Source: Gymnogyps californianus (taxonomy: Eukaryota; Chordata; Aves; Accipitriformes; Cathartidae). From it: a stretch of 64,000 bases of DNA. Below are positions 1-13,400 of this stretch, piece after piece; position 1 is the first letter of the stretch, and each line of letters begins with the position of its first letter. The notes beneath the pieces were generated by a model. It made no database searches and was not told where the DNA came from. It was given only the letters and a program-made list of their open reading frames with translations. The DNA lies in assembly GCF_018139145.2 (NCBI RefSeq), contig NC_059500.1:31415437-31479436 (forward strand), in the 5' to 3' direction. Both the position numbers and the translations under genes were made by a program.

Positions 1-3000
1 CCGAGTTACTTAGGCTTTTTGTGCTTCATTTTCCACCTAGAGGACAATAGCATGGGGAGAAGATACAATATGATGTGGTCAGTTCGCACAATGATAAAAG
101 CACTGAGGGGCACAGGTAAGCAAGGGATGACATACTCCAGTGAGACTATGCTACAAGTAATACCAGCAGCCAAACAAATTTGGTGTTTTCTCACACCCAT
201 CACAGCCAAAAGATGAACAGCAATAACCATAGTAGCATTTCACCGTTCAAGGTGGACCAGTGCAAGGACTGCAGAAACTCACCAGGCCTCAAGGCATACC
301 TGCTGAGGAAATGTGGAATAAAAATTGTACTTCAACAGGAGGTACCTGAATGGACAAGGAAGGGCATGGGTTTTTTCCTCCTTTCTCATTTTAATGTCCT
401 TTGGCAAAATCAGGGTTCCCAGGAGTGGAATGACAAACCTGAAAATCCCATTACATGGAGGTGGATTTGGTTTTCTTCATTTTTTCAAAGCCATTTAGAT
501 GAAAGACGGATCAGAGCAAATTTACAGGGGAAGTTTTCTAGGTTTGGCACCCCAGTTCACTGCCCACAAAGCTCAGTTCTCACCTGATGAAAGCCAGTAG
601 ATGTCCTCTGCCTTTAGCACCTGACTGATCTTTCTTTGACCTTGCCAGAGCTGGGGTTAGTTGCCTCCACCGTGGTTTCAGCATCCAGAATTTTTCAAGT
701 CAAACTCCTTAATGCTTGAATCAAGTGGATATTTAAACCCCTCAAATTCAAGGAATCAGCCTTGGTGAGTCAGAGGGAAAAGACTGCTCCTTTGATTGAT
801 CACATCTGTGACTCAAAGCCAAGTACACATTCGAACAAGTTAAACTGTCCCCAGGGCTCAGTGCCAGGCCTTTTGCGTTTTGCATTAAAGTCATACCAGT
901 CTCTGAAAGCCAAGCAGTTTGCAAATCATAAGGATTAATATTTATTACTATTGAATGAACACGGCCGAAGTCCCTGCCCTAGAGAGTTTGCAGTTTAAAT
1001 ACTATAGGCACAACTGGCATGCACACACGCAGCTCTGGCCTTCGTCTGCTCCTGGGGAAGCTGAGGGTGAAACCTCGCTGGCTCCTGGGCACAGAGGCAG
1101 ATCACAGCGAGTGTGTGCTGGAGCTGGCACCTCAGCCTCCAGGTAGCTCCTACCCAGAAGACCGGACCTTTCTCTGTAATCATGAGAGGCTGAGCCCCAG
1201 ACTGCACGGTCGGCACATGCGAGCCCCTGCAGGACTTTTGCAGCTCCTAACGCTTGGCAAGGCGGTCCTGTCAGTCAGACTGCACACTGAGCTGAACATC
1301 AAGACACATCTGATGAATCACAAGCACAACAAGAGTCCAGAGGGCTGCAAAATACCTCTAGGGATTTGTTTGTGCCAGATCTCTTAGAAAGTTCAAGAGG
1401 ACTTAGCTAAAGATGTGAAACAAATTGCTGTGGGACTTAGAAAAGAGATTCAGCGTGCGCATTCAGCTTTAAAAAAGGGATTCAGCTTGCCTTGCTCTGG
1501 AAGCTAGGCTGCATGGAGGCCACCCTGCCTCTGAATCGGGATGCCCACACAGGTGTTCAATGCAGTGGAGCTCATCTATTTCAAAGCAGAGTTACCTCAC
1601 TTGAGGTGTAGCTATCCAGTCAAGCCCTTTGTGGTGGCATCAGTTCTCATGTGGAAGTGGAGCGACCTTGAGTCACAGTGGAGCTCAGCCATTATGTTCC
1701 TGAAAAGTGTCTCCACCCAGTGCGTGCTGTGGTTCCAAAGGTTGGTCAACTCATCTTACCTTCCCGACTGTGTGCTGACAAGCCCTAAGAGAAATGATGA
1801 GAGACCAAATGAAAAGTTAGTGAACAAGCAAGTCAGTATAAACCAAAGGTGCCCACCATGACAGGCAGACACATATGCTGGGAACAATGGAACGGTCCCC
1901 AGTCTTCACACACAAAGCTGTGAGATTTAAGCAGCAGATTGACTAGAAAGCCGATGTCTCAAACTCCCCAGCTCCAGTGCTTCCTGGGCAGCTGCCTGTG
2001 GTGCCAGCTGGAGGGAGCCCAGTGCCCCAGGCTGGAGAAGGGCAGTATAGCTCACTGAAGCAAAGCCACGCTCCTCAGAGGAGCCGTCGCAGATGGAGCT
2101 CCCGGGGAGGCTGAAGCTGGACCAGGAGCATGTGCCTTGCTGGCTGGCTGGGCTCTTCGCAGAAGAGGGATTCCCATCCACCTGCAAAAATTCCCTTTAT
2201 ATTGCTGTAGCCCAACATTTTCGGTCTCTCCTGTACCTTCACTGCACTCAGAGAGTTACCTGCTTACCTGCAGGTGAATGAGCAGCTAGCGGTTATGTAT
2301 CATGAGCAGCTGCCTGTGTGGCTTCACGATTCTTCTCAGCCCCCAAAGTCGGAGGTTCAGGCCCCAAAACAGATCCAATGAGGGATGGTCAGAAAACTAG
2401 CCTGCAAGGAGTTTAGAGAGAAACAGAAAGCAGCAGCAAAGGAAAACAAGGCTCTCCAAGGTTTCAATGTACCGGGTCCTCATCATCTGCCTACATTTTG
2501 CCCACACACAGTTTAATCAGCATGCCGGGGAGCCTGGCTCCCTGCCAACAGGAATGCGGATTCTGACAATTTGTCTGAAGTGCAGTCAGAAATTGCAGCT
2601 AAACAGAAAGAGCACTTCTTTTTTGTTTTTTTTGTGTGTGTGTATATGGGCTTTTTTTTCCCCCGAAACAATTACAACCTCTAACTGCCGCCCACACCTC
2701 AGTTGCCTGAGAAACGCAGCGTGGGTATGGCTGTGGTAATAGGGACTCAGGTTTTACACCATGCTTGCTATCATTGGCTGGCTGCAAGGCCCCCACAAAA
2801 CTGTCCCAGCAGGACGTTTTAGCCCAGACATGGAGAGAATTCCCACCCGAGGCACAGCCCACTGCAAGTTCCTGCCAGGGTGAGCATCCCTTTAGGAGAA
2901 GCCAAGGGTGGAGTAATTGGTGTCTTTATTACTCTGGTAATTAGGCTGGTAATGGCCCTGGCTCCATCCACCCCAGTCTCAGTACTTGTACTTACGGGGT

Positions 3001-6000
3001 GCCCAGCACAGTTCAGCCACAGATGGGATGGGATGGGATGGGATGGGATGGGATGGGATGGGATGGGAAAGGAAGCAGTGTGCACCAAGAGCTGGGTATC
3101 ACACATGCACTTCTGGCTTGACAGGAGCATTCTGCACACCCACCCTCACAGCAGCATCCCCCTCATCACCTTGATCAAAACCACTTCTCAAATGACAGGG
3201 CATGTGTCTGTGCTGAAGACTGTACCCACAACAAGTGTCCAGAGACGCACGTCTTGGTTAAGAAGTCCTGGTTGGAATTACCCTGAAAAGAGAAAATGTG
3301 CTTTTTTACACTGGACACCTGGGCAGAGAGAAGGTTGCTCAAGCTGACTAAAAATATTCACCTTCCCAAAGAGGTGACAGAGCATCTCTACTGCGCACTT
3401 CTGAGCTCAGCGTCAAAAGGTGAGGCAGATCAGAAAGATGATTTCTGGCTGAACAAAGATGTTTTCGGGTTGAGGGGGAAGAAAACAACTACCCACCCAC
3501 CCACCCAAGCCCACATATTTTGAACAACCTCTGTATAGCGGTGAGGGGAAAATGGGCTTCAGCTTGGTTTTGGGGGGGGTTTCTGCCCTTTCCAGCAAAG
3601 CCACTCCCCATCCAGCAGACAGCGCACAGACCCAGGGATGCGGCTGTCTTCCAACCTACAAAGCACAGGAAGGCATATTTATCTTAGCTAACTCTGAGCA
3701 GTTTTCCCTGAAGGCCAGCACACAGCATGCTCTCCTGACCCCATGGCAGCCCCGACAGTGTTCAAAGTGCCTCTGCAAACAGTGGGGGAATGAGAACTTT
3801 TCACCAAAAGAGCACTTGGACAAAGGGAGGCATTAGGCAACCTTCACAGGTGGCTGCTCCTTTCTTATTAATGGATTGCCTTTTCCAAGTGATAACTGAA
3901 CCTGTGCACTGTTCAGTTGCCTCCTGTGCTTTTTCTTTACAGTCTTGTTCAGTTTTCTTCTTGCCTCTGGCTTTCAAAAAGTTCCTGGTTACTCTCCCCT
4001 TGGGCAAACCCTCCTTGCCATCTTCTTTTCCACAGAGTTTTCAGTCCCCAGTGCTATATTCTGCTTTCTTCTCCAGTCTTCTAGCCATCTGTACAGTACA
4101 TTTCACCTACATTTCAAGACTGCACAAAGACCCACCAGTGCCTTTACACGTGCAGACAAGTAGTGTTTGTTCTTTGAGAAAACACGATGCTTGTGCACTA
4201 TAAAAGTCTGTCCCTGAGATTTAATTCACAGACCTTGCTTTCCTAGTATGTCCTTTTTACTGTTATTTTTGCATTCTCAAGACTCATCCTTTTTAGCTTG
4301 TGGTCACTGGCAGAGCTCCTGCATAATTCAAATATTTTCCAATATTCCTACAAACATCCCTGCAGTTGTCTAAGTCATTAAACTTGGCTGGAGCAAGTTA
4401 AGACTAGGTAGGAACTGTCCTGGAGCCTTTCTCCCCATGTAACTTATTCCAGGAAGCAACTCCCTCCATTTAGATTGCAAGATCAAGATGTAACTGATTT
4501 AGGAAACTACAGTGTTTAGTGATTAAGCAACACATTACTAAGAAACTAGTCAATCTATTAAGTAATCAATATACTGATTATCAAATAAACACACCACTAT
4601 TGCTAATCTGCAATTATACTATTTTCCACCCTATTACACACAATTATAAAGCTGTTAATCTAACACTCTTAAATCTTATGAATCACACACATCTACTATG
4701 CACTTACAAATCTACCACCTTTCCCTCCCTACATGACCTATCGCCAGGGTGGAAATCTATCCCTCTGCAGCCCACCCTCTCACACCAAGTTTTTCACACA
4801 CAGACCTGATGGAAAGCCCAACGGAGAGTCCTGCTGGCTCGGGTTTGCAGGTCAGTATCACTGTTGCCTGTAGGCACCTGCGCTCCTCCTTTCAGAAGAT
4901 TCCCTCGTCCTCTGTTCACCTGATTTTCTACCTTATTCATCATTATTTCTACTTCTGGAACAACTTTTTTGCCACCCTTGTACCTCCCTTTCTCTGCCCA
5001 AGCTCCTCCCTAAGACACGACATGTCCCTCATTACTTTTTCCTCGCAGGCCCAATTCAGCAACATCTGTACCAAAGTCTGGTGCTTCCGAAGTTGTTACT
5101 GGGGCAATCTCAGCCTTATACAGTATTACTGATATACCCTGCCTGGGTACAGGGGGCAAAAACCTCCCCACAGATTTCCTGTTCATAATAGCAACACATT
5201 ACCGTACACATTCTCCGAGGCAAATCAGTCTACTTAGCCTTGATTCCTCCACCTCATCCCAGTTAAGCTCTTTGTCTTTGCATCTTGTTGTCAAGAGCAG
5301 ACCAGCAAAACAAAGACCCACATCATCTATGTACCTGATCCACCCAAAAACTAGCTGTAGAATGGGACCAGAAGAGATGCCCTAAAATGAACATGACCAT
5401 GACAGCAAACCCGGCATGGTGGCTAGCTGTTGTGTGGTAGTTCATGTTTGCTAGGATGGCCCTTTTTCTGGGAGAAATGGCTAGTATAGTGGCTGGCATG
5501 ATTTCTTTTGAGAAACATCAGTTTAGCAGCAAACACAGAAAGAAAGAGCTGGAACATGCGATGGCCTGACAGACGAGAACCTGGGTCATCATCGTATCAT
5601 TCCCCTTCAAGCTCTACCTTAAAAGCTACTGGGTATTTTTGCCCTTTCCCTGCTGTTCAGGAGGCCACTGCAGTACATCAGTGCTCTGCTGGGTAAGCAC
5701 TTTTTACCCCCATTTCTAATCTAGAGATACCCATAACAGTTTCAGACCAAGTTGTGCCTTACTTTTGGGCTAAGTCACTCTCTGATACATTATTTATAAA
5801 TAGCCAAAGAGATGTGCAGCTTCTGTGGACTGTGGAGGTTTCACCTGCATACACAAGCTAGCTCTTTCAGGCTCCCTTGATAATTATATTCTGTACTTGG
5901 AAACTTGAACTGAAAATGGACAATGAAGAGAATATAAATGCATCTGTCTTGCACTTTGCACCTGTTCCGTCATTTTGTTCTAGTTTAATGCATTGTGAGG

Positions 6001-7469
6001 AACGTGACGTGACTGATGATTCCAGGCAGAAAATCACCAGAAAATGCTCAACGTTGACTTTGTCAGCTACGAAGACAAAATAGGAAAAAATGTGGTGAGC
6101 AGCACTGACATTAACATTCAGACATGGTTAAAACATCATTTGGGCTTAGAGGAGGCATTTAATACATCTTTGTAAAACACTCCCACCCATCCTCACCACC
6201 ACTTTGTTTAGTCTTTTCATAAAAGACGTACTAATCCAGGAGCATGCATTGGAACCAAAAACCCTGAGTGCTTTGAAGTAACCAGGATGGAACAGCAATG
6301 AAAAAATCTGACATCCCATGGCATAGTGTGAAAAAAAAAGCATGTTAACTATCTCAAGTGCTGGAGGTCTTGCCATTCATCTAAAGGCAACACGCTGAGT
6401 CTCTAGGAGGAAAAAATACAAAGAAACAATCATCTCAAGATGGTTGAACATTCACAGAGATCTTGGTAAGAAAAAAACATGTCTTCCCTACTATTGTCTC
6501 CAAATACAAGCTCCCAGCCCTGTTGTAAAGCTTCTCCATGCCCCACCTGGTATTGGACACGTCCTCTTCATTTGCCCTGTTACTCTCCACACAGTATCCT
6601 ATCTTCCCACGTTGAGCCATGTCCAACCCAAGAATTGCAAGCACAAGGCTGTTTGCCTTCTGTGTGTTGTGCAGCCTGTTTCCTCTCACTTTGGATAGCC
6701 ATCGTTTCTTACCCACTCCCACCTCTGTCTTTCTGCACTCCCCCTTCTTCTTTAGTGTCCGACTTTTCTGCCTCTCATGGGTTCTTGCTTCCTATCCAGC
6801 AGGCCAACACCAATTCCCAGCCTTGACAGTGCCCTCAAACAAACTACCTCATAAAAATTTTGGGGTCAGCTGCCAATCATTTCTGAACAGCTGTTTGTTG
6901 CAGCCTCCCTCTTCCAACCCATGTGCTGGTAAACACATTTTTAATCAGTTAATTCTTTTCTTGGTGTCCCTTCACAGCTAAGTAGTGGTAACTCTGCAGG
7001 CTACACATCCTGTAACAGCCCAGAGGGGAAGCCTCCTCTTGCAGAGGTGCAAAAGGAAGACAGACATGCTCCAGCTGCCCTCACACAGGACTAGTGTGCA
7101 TGCAGTACCACTGGCTCCATTGGTTAACCCAACCACACGCCTCCTTGTGCCTCCTTCAGTAAGGAGCGTTTGCTGTATGTTTGTGTGGAGCTGCGCTGGC
7201 CTCTGCCCTGGCAGAGGTATTCAGGTCCAGACTGTGTTTCTGTAAGGAAGGCAGACAGTACATGCACTCTCCAGCTTAGGAAACCTTGACACTGCTGACT
7301 GCTAGAAGTCAGAAGGGTGCACTGGGGAAAGGGCTGCACCAGCTAATTGGTCTGTGTCTTCCCTGAGCAGGACAGACAGAGGCTGCTGTATCAGCTGGTA
7401 AAGCCACCTTCATGTTCTTACTCATAGGAAGCAACGGTAAGGGCTCCAATAAAAAACATTCAACTGCAG
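1..7469. other. Presumed intergenic DNA downstream of PSD3
   Basis: No exon, RNA gene or clear transposon is recognised here. The open frames are short and have no recognisable domains. It contains a GGGAT-type pentamer array (3022-3067), a short CCCA run near 3491-3506, and a strongly G-depleted AT-rich block (4561-4740). From 3900 to 7000 the plus strand is pyrimidine-rich in several places. In mammals NAT genes lie on this side of PSD3, but I see no NAT coding sequence in these 7.5 kb. Confidence 0.5.
3022..3067. repeat. (ATGGG)9 microsatellite
   Basis: Nine perfect tandem copies of the pentamer ATGGG (3023-3067), flanked by CACAG on the left and AAAGG on the right. No interruption is visible, so it is probably polymorphic. 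Confidence 0.95.
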
Positions 7470-7487
7470 AAGATGAAATACATTTGG

Positions 7488-7493
7488 TTTATT
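7488..7493 (-). terminator. Candidate distal poly(A) signal AATAAA
   Basis: Minus-strand AATAAA followed by ACCAAATGTATTTCATCTTC and then a TG/T-rich stretch (GAATGTTTTTTATTGG). This arrangement suits cleavage near 7465-7475. It is chosen as the most plausible distal end of PSD3 because the sequence on the gene side is AT-rich and UTR-like, while the far side returns to mixed composition. Confidence 0.4.
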
Positions 7494-10400
7494 TGTTTCT
7501 AAAGTTTGTACATATACATATATCATTATACATATGTGAGATCCTTCACTAGGGTTGCTTGATTTCAATTACATAAAAATTATTGGGAAGCTTGCAGGCT
7601 CTCTGTTGCCCGTAAGCAACATTTATTCCAACTTATAAAAACACAGAGGAACAGAGTTATAGTCAGGAACATGGACACAAGAGAGAAGTCTACTTTATAT
7701 CTCACAGTTTCAATACATCAAAGGCAAATTATTTGTCTGTATACCATAGGCTTACTTTATCAGCAATGATAAAATAGAGGAAAATATTTATATACAGTCA
7801 CCTCAAGTGAAAAATAAAGCAATGTAAACTTAAATTCCAAAATATTATTTTAAATGATATAACAATATCCCCAAAAGTCCTTCTTCCAAGGGGAAGAGGA
7901 CTGATTAAGTGCCTTCATTTATCAGGAAATGATCATTCTAGTACCAGTTACATGAAGCAGAATAAGGGAGGGCATCCTGTGGTACCTGTAGAAAAGAGTG
8001 ACAACTCTGCTTCAGGAAAGCATCTCTGTGTAAGCAAGTATATGTTTGAGTCCTTATGGACATCAGCAGCACGTGGAAACATCTCCCATGAACCAGGGCT
8101 TGACTTAAGTCTGCACAGCTCTGACTCTGACCACTGAGGAGTATGCTTTTCTGGCCATGCATGTTCCCAGGGACAAAACGGGGTGCCCTGGTGGTAGGAC
8201 AGCCTCAAACCTGAGACAATGACCGCCCCAAGAGTCAGAGCAGCAAGTTTCACGCTGCTGGAAAAGATTTAGTGATTACCTCAATGCTGCTTCACAGCAG
8301 ACCAAGGAAGTTACCACAAAGCCGTGAGACCGGGACTGCGTCTCTAGTGTGTTGCATAAAAAACACTCCAGCGATTCAGTGATGAGAGTAAACTGAGTTC
8401 AAGGTTATCAGAAAGAAGGTTCCTACACTTGGCAAAAGGGATAGGAGGCCACCCAGAGGAAAGGTCTTGCAAGGACTGCTGTCAGGCCCTGTAAGGTTAG
8501 GTCTGCACACAAGAGATGCACAGCGTGTGTGTACATGCATGTGCAAAATGTCTTTCTGCACTACCACTACCAAGAGTTACTCTTCCCATATGGGTAGCAC
8601 ACAATGATAACTGAAAATCCAGTCCCCTTTCTTGGCCTAAGGGAAAATAACACTGCAACAGCTCAGGTGGAGGGCAAATGACACTTCCTAACTGCAACTC
8701 TCGGTGCGACAGTGCTCACCCTCATCTTCCCACTACACCACCATGAGAGGCAGGTAACCCAAGGGAGAAGCTCAGCGCCTGAAAAAGGATTACAGGATTA
8801 CAGCTGGCCCAAAGCAAGGTGATGGGGACATCCCTCTTCATTTCATCCTGAGATGCAGTTCACTCACGTCTCAGTCCTGCAAGACACAATCACTCTGGCC
8901 ATGGTCCAGTGAAGTACAAAGGCATGTTCACTGAGGTTGCTCAAGTGCTTCAAGGTAACTGCATGAAAGAGTTTAATGACTCCGGGTAAGAATCCCACCC
9001 TCAGGCTTTGCTCTCCCTTTCCAGGGATAATACAGATAATGTTAGTGTTGCCCTGACTAGAGCACAATAGGAAAACCCACTGGGTTTCCTTATGTCTTTT
9101 TACTTAGACCAGCAACTTCTTAAAACGTTGTTTAAACCTCCCGAGGGAAACCTCTGGGAGGCATAAGAGATGCCCGAGAGAGATATTTCAGTCCTGCTGC
9201 TCTTCTTTTCCCTGCTGATGAGCCAGACATTCTTCTGGAAATCTGTACAGTTGCAGAAAGAAACCCTCACTACTGCTGTACGGCTGTATCTGCAGAAGAC
9301 ATCACAGGCACCTGTCCTGCTTGGACACTTTTGGACATGATGTCCCCTTGCTGAATTTTCACAGAGCGAGGTCAACATTTTCAGAAGTAAAGCTGTGTAT
9401 TAGATCCCCAGAGTGTGATTTTCAGAAGAAGTCAGCACAGATGCTCCCGGTGCAGGCATCGGCTGACATCAACAGGGAGAGAGTTAGCCCAGTGTTAAGC
9501 TAGCAGAAAATCCCACCCAGTAATCCTTATTTGGACTCTCAAATATATGCCTTTGCTTTCGACATGCAGAAAAACAGGCAGCCCCTGGTGGACAACACAT
9601 GGAGATCAAGGCAGCTCAAGGGATACCCTAAATCTGCGAAAGCTCTGATGACTGTTTAACCTAATTTGAGAACAACTAGAACAACAAGCATCCTAACAAA
9701 GTTTGCAGCTGCTGAAGTGCTTTGACCAAAATAAGCCTCAGAAAAGAACAGCAGGCTTTGGAGCACTGAGCCACAGAAGCCATACTATACCTATGAAATA
9801 CATACACATATCTATAGGCATCACTTAAACACATTCACCAAGTAATGTAAGCCTCAGATTGTACCTCACGCAAAGAGTGGTGATTTTAAAGTTTTCAAAC
9901 TGCCAAACAACTGTTCTTTTAGCCAAGTTATAATCCCAGCCTCGAGTAAGAGGACCTAGTTGTCATGACTATGTACAAATTAAAAAAAACCCACACAACC
10001 CACCCCTGTTCTCATCCTACAGTCTTTCAGAATTTGACAGCACTGAGCATGAGGTTTTCATAAGCGTGTAAGTGATTTAAGACTTACATCACCGACAGAG
10101 TTTGCCCTGTGCAGTGACACAGACTGGATATCATCGATCTCCCTTCTCCCAGCAAGAGGCTCAGGGGAGTCAGAGGATTTTGCGTCAAACAAGTCTCCAT
10201 GGCAGCTTGGCTAGCTGCTCTGTGGTTACACCAGGATATTCACTTGGCCCAAGGCGAAGCTGAAACCTTGCCTGCTTAGACAAAAAGTATGTTGTGCTGG
10301 TCTCATGTAGGTGAGTTACATACAGGATCACTGCTTTAGAGTGGCTACTAATTACAATGGTTTATGTTAGAGAAAAATCCTGCCCTTGTAGTTTGTAGCA

Positions 10401-13400
10401 CTTTCAATCCTTACATTGCTAAGTGATGTACTTTTTCTCAGTCCAAATATACCTCTGGCCTGTACCCAGCTGATTCCTGGCACAGATTTAACAGCAGATG
10501 CCATGGGAGGTCCCTCATTGTTTAAACATTTATGATTTTTACGGAGTAGTTCATTGTTCAAATGGGAGGACAGAGAATGCTTTGGGCTGGCCTAAATTTG
10601 CTCCTCTGGCCACGGGAGCAAAGTCAGGTCAATGGTGCGGCCTTTGGGAAAGCTGTTGCTTGCATTTCCTAAGGGAAGTGCTCTAATAAATAAAATACAG
10701 CCTCAATGCAGCTAACAAAGTGGGCGAGCAAGGTACCTTCTCTTGGGCAGGGCTGAGTCTGCCTTCTTTCATTGTTCAACCGGATGTTTCCAACAGCAGA
10801 GCAGATACTCCCAGGTGACATGTGGACACATATCCCCAGGACCTGTCCTCCTTGCTCTTATTTAAACCAGCCTCCTTACAACAGGACTGTGGCACCCCTG
10901 GGTGAGGGTGCTGCTGTCACAAGGGAGAAAAGCAGCAGGTGGTAGGGACAGTTCCTCAAGCAGCACAGTGTAGGTGGAAAAGGAAGCCAGCATTTCTAAT
11001 TACGCCCAGCACTACGGGCAATGCTGGAGCACAGTCCCCAGCAGGTGACCAGCCACGGAGGGTGGCACTGGCTTTCTGACTATATTCCTACAGTATCTCT
11101 GTCCTGTGCACTGGCACTGCGCTTAGGTGATATCATTTCTCTGGAGGCTGACAAAGCCTCTTCTTGCTGGAGCAAATGTTCAGGTCCCACACGATGAAGC
11201 TCCAGGTGAAGCAGCTCACTATACTACACCTATGCTGCTGGGAGAGCTCTGGGAGAGCGGAGAGGAGAGGCCAGGCATACTACTTCTATATGCACTAAAA
11301 ATATCCTCTAAAAAGCACAAGCTGGAGACCAGCTCTTTCAAAGAGATTTCTGAGACAGCTTCTTTGGCTCGCCCCTCTAGGCAACCTAGATATCAGATGC
11401 TGGGAACACATGCTGGGGAGCTCTGGTCATGTTCTGGGGAGAAATGTGGACTTCATAACTGCCCTCTCAGAGCAGATGTGACATCCGAGAGCCTGGGGAG
11501 AGCAACACTGGGGAAAGTGTAAACAAGCAGCAAGCTGGAAGATTGCTTGAGATAAGGTGTGTATACTGCCTTTGCCTCTGCAAAAGCAGCCTGTGTTTCT
11601 GACAACCTGGATACCAACTCTCTGTGCTTGGGGGACATTGGTTGAAAATGGCATTTTATTTTTTTTTTAACACAGCTCCCCAAAAGGCTGCAAAATGTAT
11701 GGCCTGATTTAGAAAGTACCCAGCTCCTTGCAAAACAGCATTTCAAAGTTTCCCCACAGCATGGGTTGCCTCTGCCTCTGAGACTTTTGGAAAGGAGACT
11801 AGGAATGTCACAAGTGTCTGGTCTGAGTGTGGGAGGGCGGACCTTGCATCCCTGCAGCATAACGCTAGAGGATCACGGCAGTCTGAAACTCCGTCTCGCA
11901 CCTCCCAGCTATAACTGTGGCTGGAAACACAGGCTACCAACGAGCAGAATGAAAAAGCTGTTCACAGGGTTATCCATTCAATGCAGCACTGCTTCAGAGC
12001 AGGTTTTCTCAAGGCTAGATGGGACAGTCAAATTCTCTGGATTTCTGCAACCATGGAAGGAAAGAGACCTACTATACAGAAGCAGCTGAGGTGCTAAGAT
12101 GACAGACAGGAGCAGCTTGACAGAAAAGGAGGAGGAGCTGTCAGACTAACCGCGATAAGGCCAAAATTGATTTAGGGATGGAGAATGCAGACATGGTAAG
12201 TGGTACACCGTCTGCAGAGAAAAGCCTTCCCCGCTTTCAAGAAGAACACTGTCATGCAATGCCTTCAGTGATAACCCTGCCACCGTTGACTTTCTCCACT
12301 GCCACAACCACCTCACTGAAGGGGCTGCTCTAATCAAGCAAGGATCTCACGCCCCCACTGGAGAAAGGCAAAAATATCGGCTGTTTCAAGCCAGAAGAAC
12401 AACCAGCCTTGTTACCGGAAGGCACTGGAGCTGTGAAAAGTCACCAAACAATTCCAGTCTCTGGAGGTCTGCTAGTGCAAACTACCGCTCAAAGCAGGGC
12501 TGCGCGAGAGCCCCCAAACGTGGACAGACCGCAACCTGGGAGCAGACGGGATCAGAGAGAAAGCACTTAAGGGATGAGCTGTTACAAGCCCTTAGAAAGA
12601 TTCTGGTAACCATTTACAAGTGGCTGGCTACAGATGAAAAACTGTCTGAGTCGGCGTTGCAGCTGAACAGCGTTCCCCCACAGCTCTGCTGCATTAATCA
12701 CTCTGCTGGCTGACTTATCTCTCTACATCAATTAAAGACACAACATAAATACTGGATTTAAAAGCTGTAGTCATGTTCACTGGTCCATGCGTGATTTATC
12801 TGCAAGACGCACACAAACACACACCCGGCCCAGAGAGTCTCTTTCGCAGCCACTGCCGAATGACAACCATCCCAACCAGACCCCTGCATCCTGCTGACTC
12901 ATGGAGGAGAGCACGGTTTTGGCTTTGGGAGAGTATCTCACCTGCTTTGGTTGCTGAGTGGGAGAGGGAAAGGCAATTTTGTCCTTCTCCCTCACCTCTC
13001 TGCTGTCAGGTGCAGACCCAGTGAGGTCTTCTCCTGCCTCTCCTCCCTCAGCCAGGGAGAGATGGTCCAGCCCCTGGAGGGTGAGCAACCAGCAATGCTT
13101 CAGAGCAGGATGGCTTCCTCCAGGACCTCTGTCTACATCTTGAGAGAGGGGATGTGAGGAGCCATTGGCCCCATCCTGCTCCCCTCCTTGCATCCCCCCT
13201 CTCAACACGCAGGCAGAGGCTTTGCCTGAGCGACGGTTGCATGCTGCAGCAGGGAGGATGACAAGGAAGGATGACACCTCCCTGCATCACCGATGCAAAG
13301 GCTGGCTTGCATGCACACACGCTCGTGGTGGTCTGCCAGTAACTCCTGCTCACACTGAGCACCCCTGGAAAGCAGCAGGCTGCTCCACTGATACCGACTT

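Noticed and set aside
4500..5160. Mitochondrial insertion (NUMT)
   Set aside because: Composition is suggestive, but I recognise no mitochondrial gene or tRNA, and reading frames are broken under either genetic code.
12777..13277. 166-codon frame on the minus strand
   Set aside because: It falls in the candidate 3' UTR, has no domain or conserved motif, and competing frames overlap it on the plus strand.
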